In this document: one piece after another, positions 23,738 through 33,096 of the stretch
Numbering within the stretch: the stretch's first letter is position 1
Layout of the letters: each line of letters opens with the position of its first letter
Made by a program: the position numbers and the translations under genes
Notes under the pieces: generated by a model
What the model saw: only the letters and a program-made list of their open reading frames with translations
Database searches by the model: none
What the model was told of the DNA's origin: nothing
NCBI RefSeq assembly: GCF_014207565.1
Contig: NZ_JACHGJ010000004.1
Coordinates: 248,001-312,000 of the forward strand
Direction of reading: 5' to 3'
Origin: Spirochaeta isovalerica
GTDB lineage: Bacteria; Spirochaetota; Spirochaetia; DSM-2461
DNA: 64,000 nucleotides

Positions 23738-24639
23738 GAAGAACCTCCGTTATTAGTAAACTTGAATACAGTATCTGATGCTCTCATCGTGTAGGGATTA
23801 ACAAAGTTGGTACCATTCGCTATCTGAAAATGAAAATGAGGAGCAGTACTTGATACATCATTGTTGTTTTTCATTGGAAATGGCATTATCGCCTGGCCTG
23901 GTTTATACAGACCTCCAGAAATCCTTGACCAAGATCCTTTATCACCATGAGAGATTTGCATGTTTAAGTTTGTTCCAATGATGCTTAATGTCATTGTATT
24001 TGAACGCCCCTCATCAGCATTGGTCATTTGTGTGTAAAAAGGTGTTTTAGCCGAACCTCCAACACCGTCAATTCCAGGATGAGCAGTAGTTTGATAGTCA
24101 CCTGTTAAACCTTGATTATCACCAAATCCACCGGTTTGAACTCCATTTGTTATATAGTCAGTTATATCCAAATTCCCTTCATCAATTACGGCCTGATTGT
24201 ACTGTCCCATTAAATCAAGAATCTGATCTTTCAATACACCCAACTTCTCACCTGATTCTGGAGAATCATAATCTGGACCCATGAATATATCACGAAATTG
24301 AGCTTGTGCTTCAGTAATCTGATTTTGAAGATCATCAGTCAACTCACTCATTCCCGTAGGATCAATGTAATTCACAGGATTGTTTGAAGTATACGAATAC
24401 CAATTCATCGATTGTATTATTGAAAATCCTTTCTGATTTGGGTTAACTAAAGCTGGTCCAGCCGGATCCACACTAATCCACCGCGACGTCATCGGATTCT
24501 GATACCGCGCGCTCATGTAATAAAGCCGAGTTTCCTCATCCCACTCCTTGCCGGTAAACTGTAAAGTCTCCCCCGGAGAGGCCTGAACACCACCTAGAGC
24601 ATATCTTTTTCTGTTGGAATTAAACGTTTTGGCGGTCAC
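23710..24639 (-). CDS. Displaced RHS tip A with element leader (M23 peptidase-like)
   Basis: A 309-aa orphan version of the tip that ends the main RHS gene; residues 29-309 are identical to its last 281 residues. The GTG start and first 27 codons come from the left end of element copy 2. The RHS core ends at DPTG (93-96). The tip has H187 and D191 in TAHPGIDGVG and H268/H270 in APHFHFQI. The 81-residue spacing from the first to the third histidine is what LytM-type M23 peptidases show. It would cut peptidoglycan. Without the RHS shell and signal peptide this copy has no obvious export route, so it may be a silent reserve. Confidence 0.75.
   Translation of the reverse strand: MTAKTFNSNRKRYALGGVQASPGETLQFTGKEWDEETRLYYMSARYQNPMTSRWISVDPAGPALVNPNQKGFSIIQSMNWYSYTSNNPVNYIDPTGMSELTDDLQNQITEAQAQFRDIFMGPDYDSPESGEKLGVLKDQILDLMGQYNQAVIDEGNLDITDYITNGVQTGGFGDNQGLTGDYQTTAHPGIDGVGGSAKTPFYTQMTNADEGRSNTMTLSIIGTNLNMQISHGDKGSWSRISGGLYKPGQAIMPFPMKNNNDVSSTAPHFHFQIANGTNFVNPYTMRASDTVFKFTNNGGSSWRNFRTDF
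24533..24559. other. Attachment site between copies 1 and 2
   Basis: Central copy of the 27-bp boundary sequence. Left of it the DNA matches the main RHS junction (34333); right of it the DNA matches the junction at 14733. It is therefore the element-element junction, equivalent to the site expected on an excised circle. Confidence 0.85.
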
Positions 24640-24675
24640 TTTTCACAGTGTAACCGCACAAAGAGGCCTTTTCAA

Positions 24676-25647
24676 TCATTTCTTTACGTACCTGGCCACA
24701 TGCTCGGCTCTGTCATGAAACTTTTCTCTTAAGGCTTTTAGCTGTTTTCTGTACTCCCGGTCAATCTCCCTGTAGTAGCCGTTTTCCCTCGGGTGATACA
24801 TCCTGTAGGCCCGTCTCTGGCTCTCCTCCGTCGGATGGGTGTAGCGTACCGTCGTTTCCATGCTGTTGTGGCCAAGAAGTTCGGAGACATAGCGAACATC
24901 AGCACCGGCTTCCAGCAGATGGGTCGCCGTGCTGTGGCGGATCGAGTGGATCGATAACCCCGGCTTTCTGATTCCTGATTCAAAGAGGTACTTTCTAAAA
25001 CGTAATGACATGCAGTGGTAGGTCAGATGCCCGCCAGAAAGTCCGGGAAAGATGTAGTCGTTTTGAGACGAGGTTGTTCTTTGTTTCCATTTGCTCAGGA
25101 AGAAGGCAGCAGAACTGCAGAAAGGCACATAACGGTCATAACCGCCCTTGCCCTGCTCCACTTTAAGTTTTCTTGAATCGATGAATACATGTTTCCATTT
25201 GAGGCTCAAGGCCTCCGAGCAGCGGAGTCCAGAAGAATAGAGGAGTTCAAAGAATGTCCTGTCCCTCAGGTGTGAACCAACGGTGTCGAGGAAATATTCC
25301 ATCTCACAGGTAGAAAAAATCGGCTTCTCCCGGCTTGTTGATTTTACTTCCGGGATAAGCTCCGCCACAGGAGAGAGAATCAGATCATTTTTGTAAAGCC
25401 AGGTGAAGAACTGACGGACACTGCTCACATACTGGGCGATTGTGCCTTCTGTAAGTTCCTTCTCTTTCAGGAAAGAAATGTAACGGTTAAAGTTCTTTTC
25501 TCCAATTTCCCGTAGATCAGAAGGACTGTCAGAAAGTGAAGAGAGAAAATAAAGAACATGGTTCAGCTTTCGCCTCACCGTTCTTTTCTTCAAGCCTTTT
25601 CCGGCAAGGTAATGCTCGTAATCGGTCCGGCATTCAGAGAAGGTCAT
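24676..25647 (-). CDS. Tyrosine recombinase 2 of element copy 2
   Basis: Same 323-aa protein as at 14876-15847, with all six catalytic residues present. Being duplicated, the recombinase pair is present in two doses. Both copies lie just inside the left boundary of their unit. Confidence 0.9.
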   Translation of the reverse strand: MTFSECRTDYEHYLAGKGLKKRTVRRKLNHVLYFLSSLSDSPSDLREIGEKNFNRYISFLKEKELTEGTIAQYVSSVRQFFTWLYKNDLILSPVAELIPEVKSTSREKPIFSTCEMEYFLDTVGSHLRDRTFFELLYSSGLRCSEALSLKWKHVFIDSRKLKVEQGKGGYDRYVPFCSSAAFFLSKWKQRTTSSQNDYIFPGLSGGHLTYHCMSLRFRKYLFESGIRKPGLSIHSIRHSTATHLLEAGADVRYVSELLGHNSMETTVRYTHPTEESQRRAYRMYHPRENGYYREIDREYRKQLKALREKFHDRAEHVARYVKK

Positions 25648-26561
25648 GACTTGTGACCTCCTCTTGGATGGTACTGATCAAGAATGTTCCGCAGGGCCTC
25701 AGTGTCCACTTTCGTGTAAACTCCTGTCGTACTTAATCGGCGGTGCCCCAGAAACTTCTGGATCTTCCGGATGTCGCAACCTGCTTTCAGCATGTGGTAG
25801 CCGAAGGAATGGCGGAAAATATGGGAAGTAACCTTCTCCCTTCCCATTTCCCTGCAGACCTCTTCCAGTACGCCGTTGAGCCATTTCTTCAGGTTGGTAG
25901 AAGCGCCAAAGAGAAGATTGCTTTCTTCTGCTCTCCACAAAACCCTGTCTCTAAATTCCTCTATGTAAACGGTCAGATTCTCTTTCACATAATCATTGAG
26001 GTAGGCAGTTCTCTCACTGTTTGTCTTAATGTCATGAACCAGAACGGTTCCACCAGAGAGATCGATGTCTTCCAGCCTGACCGCCGCCGCTTCGGATATC
26101 CTCATCCCCGTCGAATAGAGCAGTTCACACAATAGGTGGGCTTTGTAATACCTCTTGTAATCCCGAAGGTTCTTTCCTCTGGTAAAGTCGGCAAGAAACA
26201 TAAGAAGTTCATCCATTTCCTTCTCGTCGGGAATGTTTCCCGGCAACTTGGAAGGAGCCTTGATCCGTTCGATCAGCCGGAAGGGATTAACCGAAACCAG
26301 CCTTCTTTTTTTCATGTAGTCCCAGAATGCAGAAAGAGGACCGATAATGCTTAAGATAGAGGCATGGGAATATCGATTCTCCTGTCCAGTCATCCAGCTT
26401 TGAAAGTTCTGGGCTTCCCGGTAGTCCAGGGACAGGAAGTCTGAACCGTTAAGATACTCGGTGAGGATGTTGAAGGAGTGGCGGAAGCCTTTGGTCTTCT
26501 TGCCGGAGGCCAATAGATGGGAATAATAAGCTTTAACAAGGTTTTTATCTTCTTTTTTCAT
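25644..26561 (-). CDS. Tyrosine recombinase 1 of element copy 2
   Basis: Same 305-aa protein as at 15844-16761, with intact catalytic residues. It overlaps recombinase 2 by 4 bases and is preceded by the second iteron cluster. Confidence 0.9.
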   Translation of the reverse strand: MKKEDKNLVKAYYSHLLASGKKTKGFRHSFNILTEYLNGSDFLSLDYREAQNFQSWMTGQENRYSHASILSIIGPLSAFWDYMKKRRLVSVNPFRLIERIKAPSKLPGNIPDEKEMDELLMFLADFTRGKNLRDYKRYYKAHLLCELLYSTGMRISEAAAVRLEDIDLSGGTVLVHDIKTNSERTAYLNDYVKENLTVYIEEFRDRVLWRAEESNLLFGASTNLKKWLNGVLEEVCREMGREKVTSHIFRHSFGYHMLKAGCDIRKIQKFLGHRRLSTTGVYTKVDTEALRNILDQYHPRGGHKS

Positions 26562-26582
26562 ACCCTCTCTCCCTGAAAATCA

Positions 26583-26744
26583 CGACCCACTCAATCCTGA
26601 AAAAGTCAAATCATTGCCAGCTAAGGACTTATGAAAACAAAAGTGGGTCATATGGTTTTGACCCACTTGACCCACTTTTATGTAACTATCGGGATAGTAA
26701 GGATTTAAGACTTCTAATCGATTCTGACCCACTTTGAACCACTT
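26583..26744. repeat. Iteron cluster of element copy 2
   Basis: Same arrangement as in copy 1: TGACCCACTT at 26659, 26668 and 26725, degenerate copies at 26583 and 26735, and an inverted copy at 26641. If this is an origin, the array carries two, which may matter for chromosome replication while the element is integrated. Confidence 0.6.
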
Positions 26745-26748
26745 ACCT

Positions 26749-29403
26749 TTACGATTTAAGTAACTTACTCATATCCAGAAGTTCGATAGACTCATCAGCC
26801 ACCAATCGGTAGGCATTCCGGCTTCCTCGGGTTCGGCTTCCGGTGCAGATCAGATATTCAAAATCACAGAGAGTTTTTACATTCCTCTTCACAAACATCT
26901 GATTGAGTCCTGTCAGCTCTCGGAGTTCTCTCTGAGTGACAGAGACCTCTTTAGGAAGAAGATTCTCTTCCTTTGCCTTGTCCCGAATAACCCGCCGGAT
27001 CTCCCCGTAGAGAGTGATGGCGGACTTGGGAAAGTTGGTCAGTGTGGCCGGAAGGATCTCTTTGATAATACGGGCGGCAATCTCAAGATCGGTTTCGTCA
27101 CACTCGATGTACTTCACTCCGTTTTCTTCCTTTTCTTCCTTCTGGTACTGGCGCAGGAAAGCAACGGAAGCTATCAAGTCCATAAACCTGTCGTGGTCTC
27201 TTCTGGACCGCATCAGAGTATCGGGAAAGTTGATCTTCTCGGCCAGCGGATTGATGATAAAGACCTTTTTCAGAAGCCTCTGCGCTGCGTGATGAGCTTT
27301 GATGATCCGGGGGATCTCATCCCGCTTCACCTGCAGACGGTCGGTAGAATACTTTTTCTTCTGTGAGGCGTGGATCCGCCGTGTCTGATCGGTCGATTCA
27401 TCGGTGTTAACGACAAAGCTACGGGAAGTGTTCTCGGCGTTCAGATCGTAATCGGTAGAACTCATCACGGCGGAGACAATAACCTCTTTTCTCACCAGCT
27501 TACTGGTCATCTGACCGGTTTTCTCATCCTTGGAAGTCACAAGCCGGCTCAGTTCATGAGATGACAGCATTTCCCTTATCTGGTGCTCCACAACTTCCGA
27601 GTGAACCGCTTCCCCCATAACCAGAAACTTGTGTTTCAATCCCCCCTCCGGCAGATAGTTGAGAGCCTGATCCGAAAGGCTGGTCATTGATACCACGTCC
27701 TCCGGCGGGATCAGCTTTTTCACCGTGTCGATAAGATAGGATTTACCGGCGGCTGACTCAGACATAACAATCACAGAGATAGGATCATCAAGTTTTCGGG
27801 AGGAAGCGGCTAAATAGATAAGGATTTTGTTGATCTCTTCGCCTACGTATCCGAGAAGTTCCGTGTCCTGGACAATCCGGTCGAACAAGTCGGCAGAAGT
27901 AAGGAATTCCATTCCCATTTCAACTTCCTGTTCGGTCAGTTCGATCTCTCTGTCTTCGTCTCCCGCCAGTGCTTTGTCCCTCTCCTCTTCCAGATACTCG
28001 ACCATGCGGATCAGGTCCTTCTCAATCCTCTTTGATTCCACATCAAAAAGGCGGGAGAGTTGTAGAGAGAAACCGGTACGGGATCGAGCGGAATAGAGAT
28101 CACAATTGTCGATAAAACTCTGTTCATTCCTCTCAGCTCTGACGTTTACCTTCAGGTTGCTGACAAACAGTTCTTTGACTCCTAGGAGCCGATAAGTAAT
28201 GTCAGAGGCAGAGATCAGATACTTCCCTTTGTCCTTCTTCACCGAGAAGTCAGGGCTCTTCCCTTTGGGATAGATAACCTCCGCAGAATCCAGGAGTGGT
28301 TTAATATCTTCTTTTCTTCCATTTAAGGTGAGAAGCTCATTCCAGTCTTTGCAATGAGAGGGATAGACCAATTTAACAGGAATCTCCTCTTCAAGGAGAC
28401 GCTGACCTAGCTTCTCAGCAGCCGTACTACCGGCAGCGTCATTGTCAAAAGCGATTGTTGCCAGTTTCACTCTCTCATCCTCCAACAGAGAAAGGTGATC
28501 GTCAGTAAAACCGTTGGTTCCATAGCAGGGAATGACATTCTCTACACCCATCTGGATGAGGGATAGAGCATCGATGACAGATTCAGTGAGGATTATCTCT
28601 CCTCTGTAAACAGAAGCGGCTTTCCGGTTCAAAAGACCGTGGTGCGGACCTTTGAGGTAGAGGTGTTTAATCTTGGTCGATTCTTTGATCTTCCGGCCAT
28701 AGAGGCTGACAACCTTACCAGTAGAATCGAGGAGAGGGAAAACAACACAATCTTTGAAAGTCTCGTATCCCTTTTCGTTGAACACACCGATTTCTTTAAG
28801 AGCTTTCTTCTGTCCGGAGCTGACAAGATCTTTCAGTTTCCCATTGGAGTATCCGACAGAGAACCGGGAAAGAACCTTCAGTCCTATCCCTCTGGATTTA
28901 AAGTAGTCCATAGCTTCCCGGGAAGAGGAAAGAGACCGCTGGTAGAACTCCATGACTCTTTCCAGATCGACACTGTCAAAAGCACTCTCGTTTTCTACAC
29001 TACCGCCCTCCGGTTGGTGAGACTCTGAAGGTACCGGCTCTGCCGGAACCTCCAAAGTCTTGGGAAAGGGAACAATAGAACCGTCAAATTCTTTCAGGTA
29101 CTTCAAGGATTCCTTGAAATCAATCCCTTCCATCTTCTGAACCAGGTCGAAAATATCACCGGATTCACCACAGCCGAAACAGTTGTACAGTCCTTTCCCT
29201 TGATCGATAGACAGACTGGGAGTATCGTCGTCATGCCAGGGACATTTAGCCATATGAGAACGGCCTTTCTTCTCATAGCTCACACCGAAGGATGAGAAAA
29301 GGGACAAAATATCGACCCTTTTCTTGATCTCATCCTTCTCGAACTCATCGAGAAAGCCCGATACTTTCAGGGTTTTCACCCCGCCTAATCGGTCTGAGCT
29401 CAT
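26749..29403 (-). CDS. Primase-helicase replication protein of element copy 2
   Basis: Same 884-aa protein as at 16949-19603: CHC2 zinc finger, TOPRIM domain, Walker A ATPase and winged-helix-like end, all intact. No frameshift distinguishes the two copies, which argues that the duplication is recent. Confidence 0.85.
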   Translation of the reverse strand: MSSDRLGGVKTLKVSGFLDEFEKDEIKKRVDILSLFSSFGVSYEKKGRSHMAKCPWHDDDTPSLSIDQGKGLYNCFGCGESGDIFDLVQKMEGIDFKESLKYLKEFDGSIVPFPKTLEVPAEPVPSESHQPEGGSVENESAFDSVDLERVMEFYQRSLSSSREAMDYFKSRGIGLKVLSRFSVGYSNGKLKDLVSSGQKKALKEIGVFNEKGYETFKDCVVFPLLDSTGKVVSLYGRKIKESTKIKHLYLKGPHHGLLNRKAASVYRGEIILTESVIDALSLIQMGVENVIPCYGTNGFTDDHLSLLEDERVKLATIAFDNDAAGSTAAEKLGQRLLEEEIPVKLVYPSHCKDWNELLTLNGRKEDIKPLLDSAEVIYPKGKSPDFSVKKDKGKYLISASDITYRLLGVKELFVSNLKVNVRAERNEQSFIDNCDLYSARSRTGFSLQLSRLFDVESKRIEKDLIRMVEYLEEERDKALAGDEDREIELTEQEVEMGMEFLTSADLFDRIVQDTELLGYVGEEINKILIYLAASSRKLDDPISVIVMSESAAGKSYLIDTVKKLIPPEDVVSMTSLSDQALNYLPEGGLKHKFLVMGEAVHSEVVEHQIREMLSSHELSRLVTSKDEKTGQMTSKLVRKEVIVSAVMSSTDYDLNAENTSRSFVVNTDESTDQTRRIHASQKKKYSTDRLQVKRDEIPRIIKAHHAAQRLLKKVFIINPLAEKINFPDTLMRSRRDHDRFMDLIASVAFLRQYQKEEKEENGVKYIECDETDLEIAARIIKEILPATLTNFPKSAITLYGEIRRVIRDKAKEENLLPKEVSVTQRELRELTGLNQMFVKRNVKTLCDFEYLICTGSRTRGSRNAYRLVADESIELLDMSKLLKS

Positions 29404-30164
29404 ACAATTCCGGCCTCCACGCCGAGACGGGAGAGGATTTCATCGCCTAGGGCTGAAACCTCAGAGCGGATCTTCACTTCCTTTCCGGGAAGGTTGACCA
29501 CGCCGTCTTTCAGAGCGATAGCCTCTTCAATCTTGATGCTCTTGGAGATAACTGTGTCAAAGACTGTTCCTCCAAAAGCTCCCTCTATCTCTTCTCTGAT
29601 CTGTCTTGTGATGATGGGAATGGGATTGAACTCATTGATAATAACGCCGAGGATTGAGAGATCGGGGTTCAGGTTCTTTTTAACCTTGCTCACGGCGTTC
29701 ATAAGGTCGTTGGTTCCCTGCATGGAATAGAGAGAAGGCTTCATGGGAAGAATCAGGTGATCAGCTGCAGAAAGAGCGTTGAGTGTCAGAATGTTCAATG
29801 ATGGCGGAGTGTCGAAGAGGATGAAGTCAAAACCTTCAAACTCTTCTGCAGATAATAAATCCTGTACTCTGGAATAAGCATCTACTTCTCCGAGGTACCG
29901 TTTTTCAAGTAATGAGAGTCGGAAGTCTCCGGCGAGAAGGAAAAGATTGTCGGCGATACTCTGAGTTGAGATAATGCCGTCCTCAAGGGCTTCAAAGAGT
30001 CCCTTGATCTCTTCATCTGAGAGGCTCTTGGTAAGGTTGCCTTGAGGATCACAATCTATGAACAGAGTTCTGTAGCCTCTGGAAGCCAGGTAAAAACCAC
30101 ATTCTCTACAGGTGGTACTTTTACCGACGCCGCCTTTCTGGTTGGTGAATATAATCTTTTTCAT
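29400..30164 (-). CDS. parA: ParA-family partition ATPase of element copy 2
   Basis: Same 254-aa protein as at 19600-20364, with KGGVGKSTTC at residues 10-19. It is coupled by 4-base overlaps to the small gene before it and to the primase gene after it. Confidence 0.9.
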   Translation of the reverse strand: MKKIIFTNQKGGVGKSTTCRECGFYLASRGYRTLFIDCDPQGNLTKSLSDEEIKGLFEALEDGIISTQSIADNLFLLAGDFRLSLLEKRYLGEVDAYSRVQDLLSAEEFEGFDFILFDTPPSLNILTLNALSAADHLILPMKPSLYSMQGTNDLMNAVSKVKKNLNPDLSILGVIINEFNPIPIITRQIREEIEGAFGGTVFDTVISKSIKIEEAIALKDGVVNLPGKEVKIRSEVSALGDEILSRLGVEAGIV

Positions 30165-30412
30165 AAGGCAGTCTCCTGATCTTTCCAGATCTGGTTACTG
30201 ATGGCTTCCATCGTCTTCGGTATCATGGAGACAGGCATGATACTGCCGATCAGGAAGTTCTTGTGATCCAGTTCGACCATTTCACCTTCTAAAGTGATAA
30301 ACAGTTCAGTAACGTCGTAGGCTCCAGGCTTTGCCTCCACGGCAGTGATCCGGTTGCCCATTTCCAACAGGTAAGTGATTTCAATAAGATTTGAGGTGCT
30401 AAGTGTTTTCAT
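30161..30412 (-). CDS. Small DUF5659-like protein 2 of element copy 2
   Basis: Same 83-aa protein as at 20361-20612, a paralogue of the preceding gene, coupled to parA. Function unknown. Confidence 0.6.
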   Translation of the reverse strand: MKTLSTSNLIEITYLLEMGNRITAVEAKPGAYDVTELFITLEGEMVELDHKNFLIGSIMPVSMIPKTMEAISNQIWKDQETAL

Positions 30413-30699
30413 AGCGGACCTCCCGCTACCCTCTGGTGTTTCATCTGCAGCTTGTACTTCCGCTTGGCATCCCCCACCAACTTGTGAAGCTGGGCGTAGG
30501 TTCGACGGAAATCAAAGAGTTTGATTTGTGCTTCGCCTGAGAAATAGGCGGCCTGTAGAGTGTGGATAGCAACGCCGGAGATGGTCAGCCGGCAGTTTAC
30601 CTTGCCGTCGACATCGACGGCCTCGACTGTAACAATCTGACAGTTTCGACTGAGGTAGTACGATGCTTCGTACAGGTCAAAGGTCTGAATTTCCTGCAT
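30409..30699 (-). CDS. Small DUF5659-like protein 1 of element copy 2
   Basis: Same 96-aa protein as at 20609-20899. First gene of the replication operon, with AAGGAG before its ATG. The leader is crossed by the second copy of the small RNA gene. Confidence 0.6.
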   Translation of the reverse strand: MQEIQTFDLYEASYYLSRNCQIVTVEAVDVDGKVNCRLTISGVAIHTLQAAYFSGEAQIKLFDFRRTYAQLHKLVGDAKRKYKLQMKHQRVAGGPL

Positions 30700-30730
30700 G
30701 GGAAACTCCTTATGGAGAGGAGAGACTTCT

Positions 30731-30846
30731 TTGACTGGAAATTGAAAATTGTGTAAAATGATTTAGTCATAGAGGGTTTTCTCCTCGTGATGTATGGGCC
30801 TTGTTTCGATCAGTTTGGCGACGGATAGGAAACAAGGCTTTTTTTA
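30731..30846 (+). ncRNA. Probable antisense small RNA of element copy 2
   Basis: Promoter TTGACT (30731) and TAAAAT (30754) with a 17-base spacer, start near 30766, and terminator stem 30798-30807 with 30829-30838 followed by seven T. Two doses of the RNA gene would double a trans-acting copy-control signal. Confidence 0.65.
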
Positions 30847-30874
30847 TCCCCATCGACTCAGGGGTAGTAACCTT

Positions 30875-30963
30875 TATTCAGGTGTTTTTTTAAACAGTGT
30901 CAAGTAAAATATTTGAATCTTGAATGTACTTTAATGTTACGATATATTGCACACAGATGTCAA
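30875..30963. promoter_or_regulatory. Overlapping divergent promoters of element copy 2
   Basis: Same layout as at 21075-21163: TTGAAT/TATATT for the regulator and TTGACA/TAACAT for the replication operon, with two TGTCAAG direct-repeat boxes as probable operator sites. Confidence 0.6.
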
Positions 30964-31340
30964 GCAGAACATTTCACCTGTATAATTTCCTTGTGAAAAA
31001 TACTTTTAACAACAACATGGCTCTATTCAGAAAAAGAAAAGGATTGTCTCAAAGAGAGTTGGCTCAGATTGTAGGAATTTCTCACAGAACCATAGCCTAC
31101 TATGAAGCAGAAACCAATAGTATTCCCCTCGACAAGTTGGAAAACATTGCAGAAGCATTAGGTGTACTTCCCGGAGACCTGGTCAATCCCGTCGATGAAA
31201 AGGTCAGAGAGAAAATTGAACTGGATCTAAAACTCGTGAAGAAATTACAACAGATAAAGCAGCTACCAGATAGGGATCAAAGAGCCATTTCCAATCACAT
31301 CAATGCTCTGATCGATAAAAATAGAGGAGCAAATGGGTAA
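30957..31340 (+). CDS. XRE-family regulator of element copy 2
   Basis: Same protein as at 21157-21540; the frame is open from 30924 and the ATG at 31017 is the alternative start. It can act in trans on both copies, so an array is likely to be controlled as a whole. Confidence 0.8.
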   Translation: MSSRTFHLYNFLVKNTFNNNMALFRKRKGLSQRELAQIVGISHRTIAYYEAETNSIPLDKLENIAEALGVLPGDLVNPVDEKVREKIELDLKLVKKLQQIKQLPDRDQRAISNHINALIDKNRGANG

Positions 31341-31866
31341 GAAAGTAATTTTCGGCCTTAACAGTCCTGTGGATTTACTCGAGAAAGTAATATCTGAAAG
31401 GTCAGAAATTTCTACAGTATCTACTGACATTAGTAACCACTACATGGTTATCAATATCATCCTTTCAGTCAATCATCTCTTCGATTGGGCTCTCAAGTCT
31501 GAGGAATACTGTTTGGACAAGAAGAAAGCTATTGTGGTTGAGTTAAATCCCTATTCGGAAACTGAAAGAATCCCTTGGGATTTCAAGGAATTATACAGTC
31601 AAATTGTACCTCATCCACCAGTCAACAAAGATCAGAAGCTCATCCGGGAACTGAGCAACAACTTCAAGCATTTCAAGCAGGAGAAAATCAATACACGGTT
31701 TTCAAAGAAATATCTGTCGGTCGCCGGGAATATGGTGGCAGGCGGGGCTACAGCCTGCTGTGGCTACTATGAAGAATATGGTTTCTTTGTCGATGAAGGA
31801 TCATCAACAATCGATCTACTGGCTTCATTCGACCGAAGCATCTCCAATTGGCAGGCTGTCATCTAA
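31333..31866 (+). CDS. Unknown element protein of copy 2
   Basis: Same 177-aa protein as at 21533-22066, overlapping the regulator gene by 8 bases. No family recognised. Confidence 0.6.
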   Translation: MGKKVIFGLNSPVDLLEKVISERSEISTVSTDISNHYMVINIILSVNHLFDWALKSEEYCLDKKKAIVVELNPYSETERIPWDFKELYSQIVPHPPVNKDQKLIRELSNNFKHFKQEKINTRFSKKYLSVAGNMVAGGATACCGYYEEYGFFVDEGSSTIDLLASFDRSISNWQAVI

Positions 31867-31875
31867 AAGGAAACT

Positions 31876-32247
31876 CTAATTTAACTCCGACAACTTCACC
31901 TTATCATACCCGCCACGCTTCTTGTCCTCCGGGTGCGGCTCGATCCCGATTATCGTAATATCCTTTTGATCCGGTCCATAAACCCAGAAGATCCGACCGG
32001 CGGAAGGAGTGTTGTTTTCAAGATACGATTCCCAAACCTTCATTCCATATCGGCGACTTAAATCTGAAATCTCATGAGAGGACAGCCCCGGGTGTCTGGG
32101 ATTCTGACTGAGAAAACCGAAAGCTTTCACCAGTTTCTTGAAGAGCTTCTGCTCTGTCTTGCTCAAACTCCCCTTATCCGCTTTTTTTGTGAGGTCATTC
32201 CAGAAGAGCTCCATCTCAGGAACCCCCATTCGTATGCTAAATGCCAT
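31876..32247 (-). CDS. RelE/ParE-like toxin of element copy 2
   Basis: Same 123-aa protein as at 22076-22447, located 5 bases after its antitoxin gene. With two identical modules, loss of one element copy would not trigger addiction; loss of both would. Confidence 0.65.
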   Translation of the reverse strand: MAFSIRMGVPEMELFWNDLTKKADKGSLSKTEQKLFKKLVKAFGFLSQNPRHPGLSSHEISDLSRRYGMKVWESYLENNTPSAGRIFWVYGPDQKDITIIGIEPHPEDKKRGGYDKVKLSELN

Positions 32248-32252
32248 TCCTA

Positions 32253-32504
32253 TCAGTCTTCCAGGTATTTGGAAAAATCAATGGGCGCGGAGACTTTGCC
32301 CTTTTTCAGGTTCTCGACCGATTTGTCCATCATTTTCAGAGTGTTGGCGGAGATCAGGGTCGGATCGACGAGAACTCGGGGAATCATCTCGATTCGTCCG
32401 TCGTTAAACTCCATCACGTGATAGTAATCGTACTTGGCTCCACGGACTGTAAAGCGGTTCTTCGAGTCGATTTTTGTATCGTATTCTTTTAATACTGCAC
32501 TCAT
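32253..32504 (-). CDS. Antitoxin partner of element copy 2
   Basis: Same 83-aa protein as at 22453-22704, with the palindromic operator repeated upstream at 32517-32534. Confidence 0.65.
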   Translation of the reverse strand: MSAVLKEYDTKIDSKNRFTVRGAKYDYYHVMEFNDGRIEMIPRVLVDPTLISANTLKMMDKSVENLKKGKVSAPIDFSKYLED

Positions 32505-32516
32505 ATTTACCTCAAC

Positions 32517-32534
32517 AAGTGGGATATCCCACTT
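32517..32534. promoter_or_regulatory. Perfect 18-bp palindrome, antitoxin operator (copy 2)
   Basis: AAGTGGGATATCCCACTT, 12 bases before the antitoxin start, as in copy 1. Confidence 0.75.
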
Positions 32535-32540
32535 ACAAGA

Positions 32541-33096
32541 TACAGCGGAAAAGAGAGAAATACAAGGTTTCTAATAGAATGTTGGGGGAAAAACACAGGC
32601 TGACCGCTGCTGGCCTATCCCCGTGAGGAAGTTCCGTTCCGGCCGTCCGTCACCGACAGAACAGCGGTTATAGTCAGCTAATCGCCATCCTGGCGGCAGC
32701 CGATAATCGAGGTTCTGTCGACTTCATCACTAAGAGTGAGAGATTTTCACAATCCATTCACGTGATAAAATCCCGTTTGAAACGCCGACAGAGCAGGGAA
32801 AAGATCCTCAGAATGAGGTTTTTTTACCAGGGCTGTCGGCGGATATAAAAGGTGAGGGTTTCGAAGAATCCCGGTGCTGTTGTAACAAATAACCGTTTTA
32901 CAAAATATGCTGACAGTCTGCTAATTCTTCAATCTCAGAATCAACTGACCGCACCTGAACCACGCGCAGGTAGGCAGAATCTCCGTTATCGGGTGAGCGT
33001 CAGCGAACGGACCGCCGACAAGGACGTCGGCTGACGATAACGTAAATTCTGTCGAAGACCGGAGCCATGATGGCGGAGGGATGGACCTGCCGAGTT
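32541..33096. repeat. Structured intergenic region behind immunity gene A (copy 2)
   Basis: Same 556 bases as at 22741-23296. In this copy it directly follows the immunity gene of the active RHS toxin, so its hairpin with seven T near 32805-32827 could terminate the whole RHS operon if it reads on that strand; the T-run is on the plus strand, so it more likely insulates the operon from the other side. Confidence 0.5.

Larger units (their letters stand above)
14733..24532 (-). mobile_element. RHS-targeting integrative element, copy 1 (9800 bp)
   Basis: Unit delimited by the 27-bp sequence in the RHS core at both ends. Its genes, in transcription order of the minus strand, are tip A, immunity A, antitoxin, toxin, ParA operon with primase-helicase, and two tyrosine recombinases, with an XRE regulator and one unknown gene in the opposite direction. 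There are no capsid, tail, relaxase or coupling-protein genes, so it resembles an integrated plasmid or satellite rather than a phage or ICE. The identical unit follows directly at 24533. All coding frames I compared sit exactly 9800 bases apart with the same translation. Confidence 0.85.
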
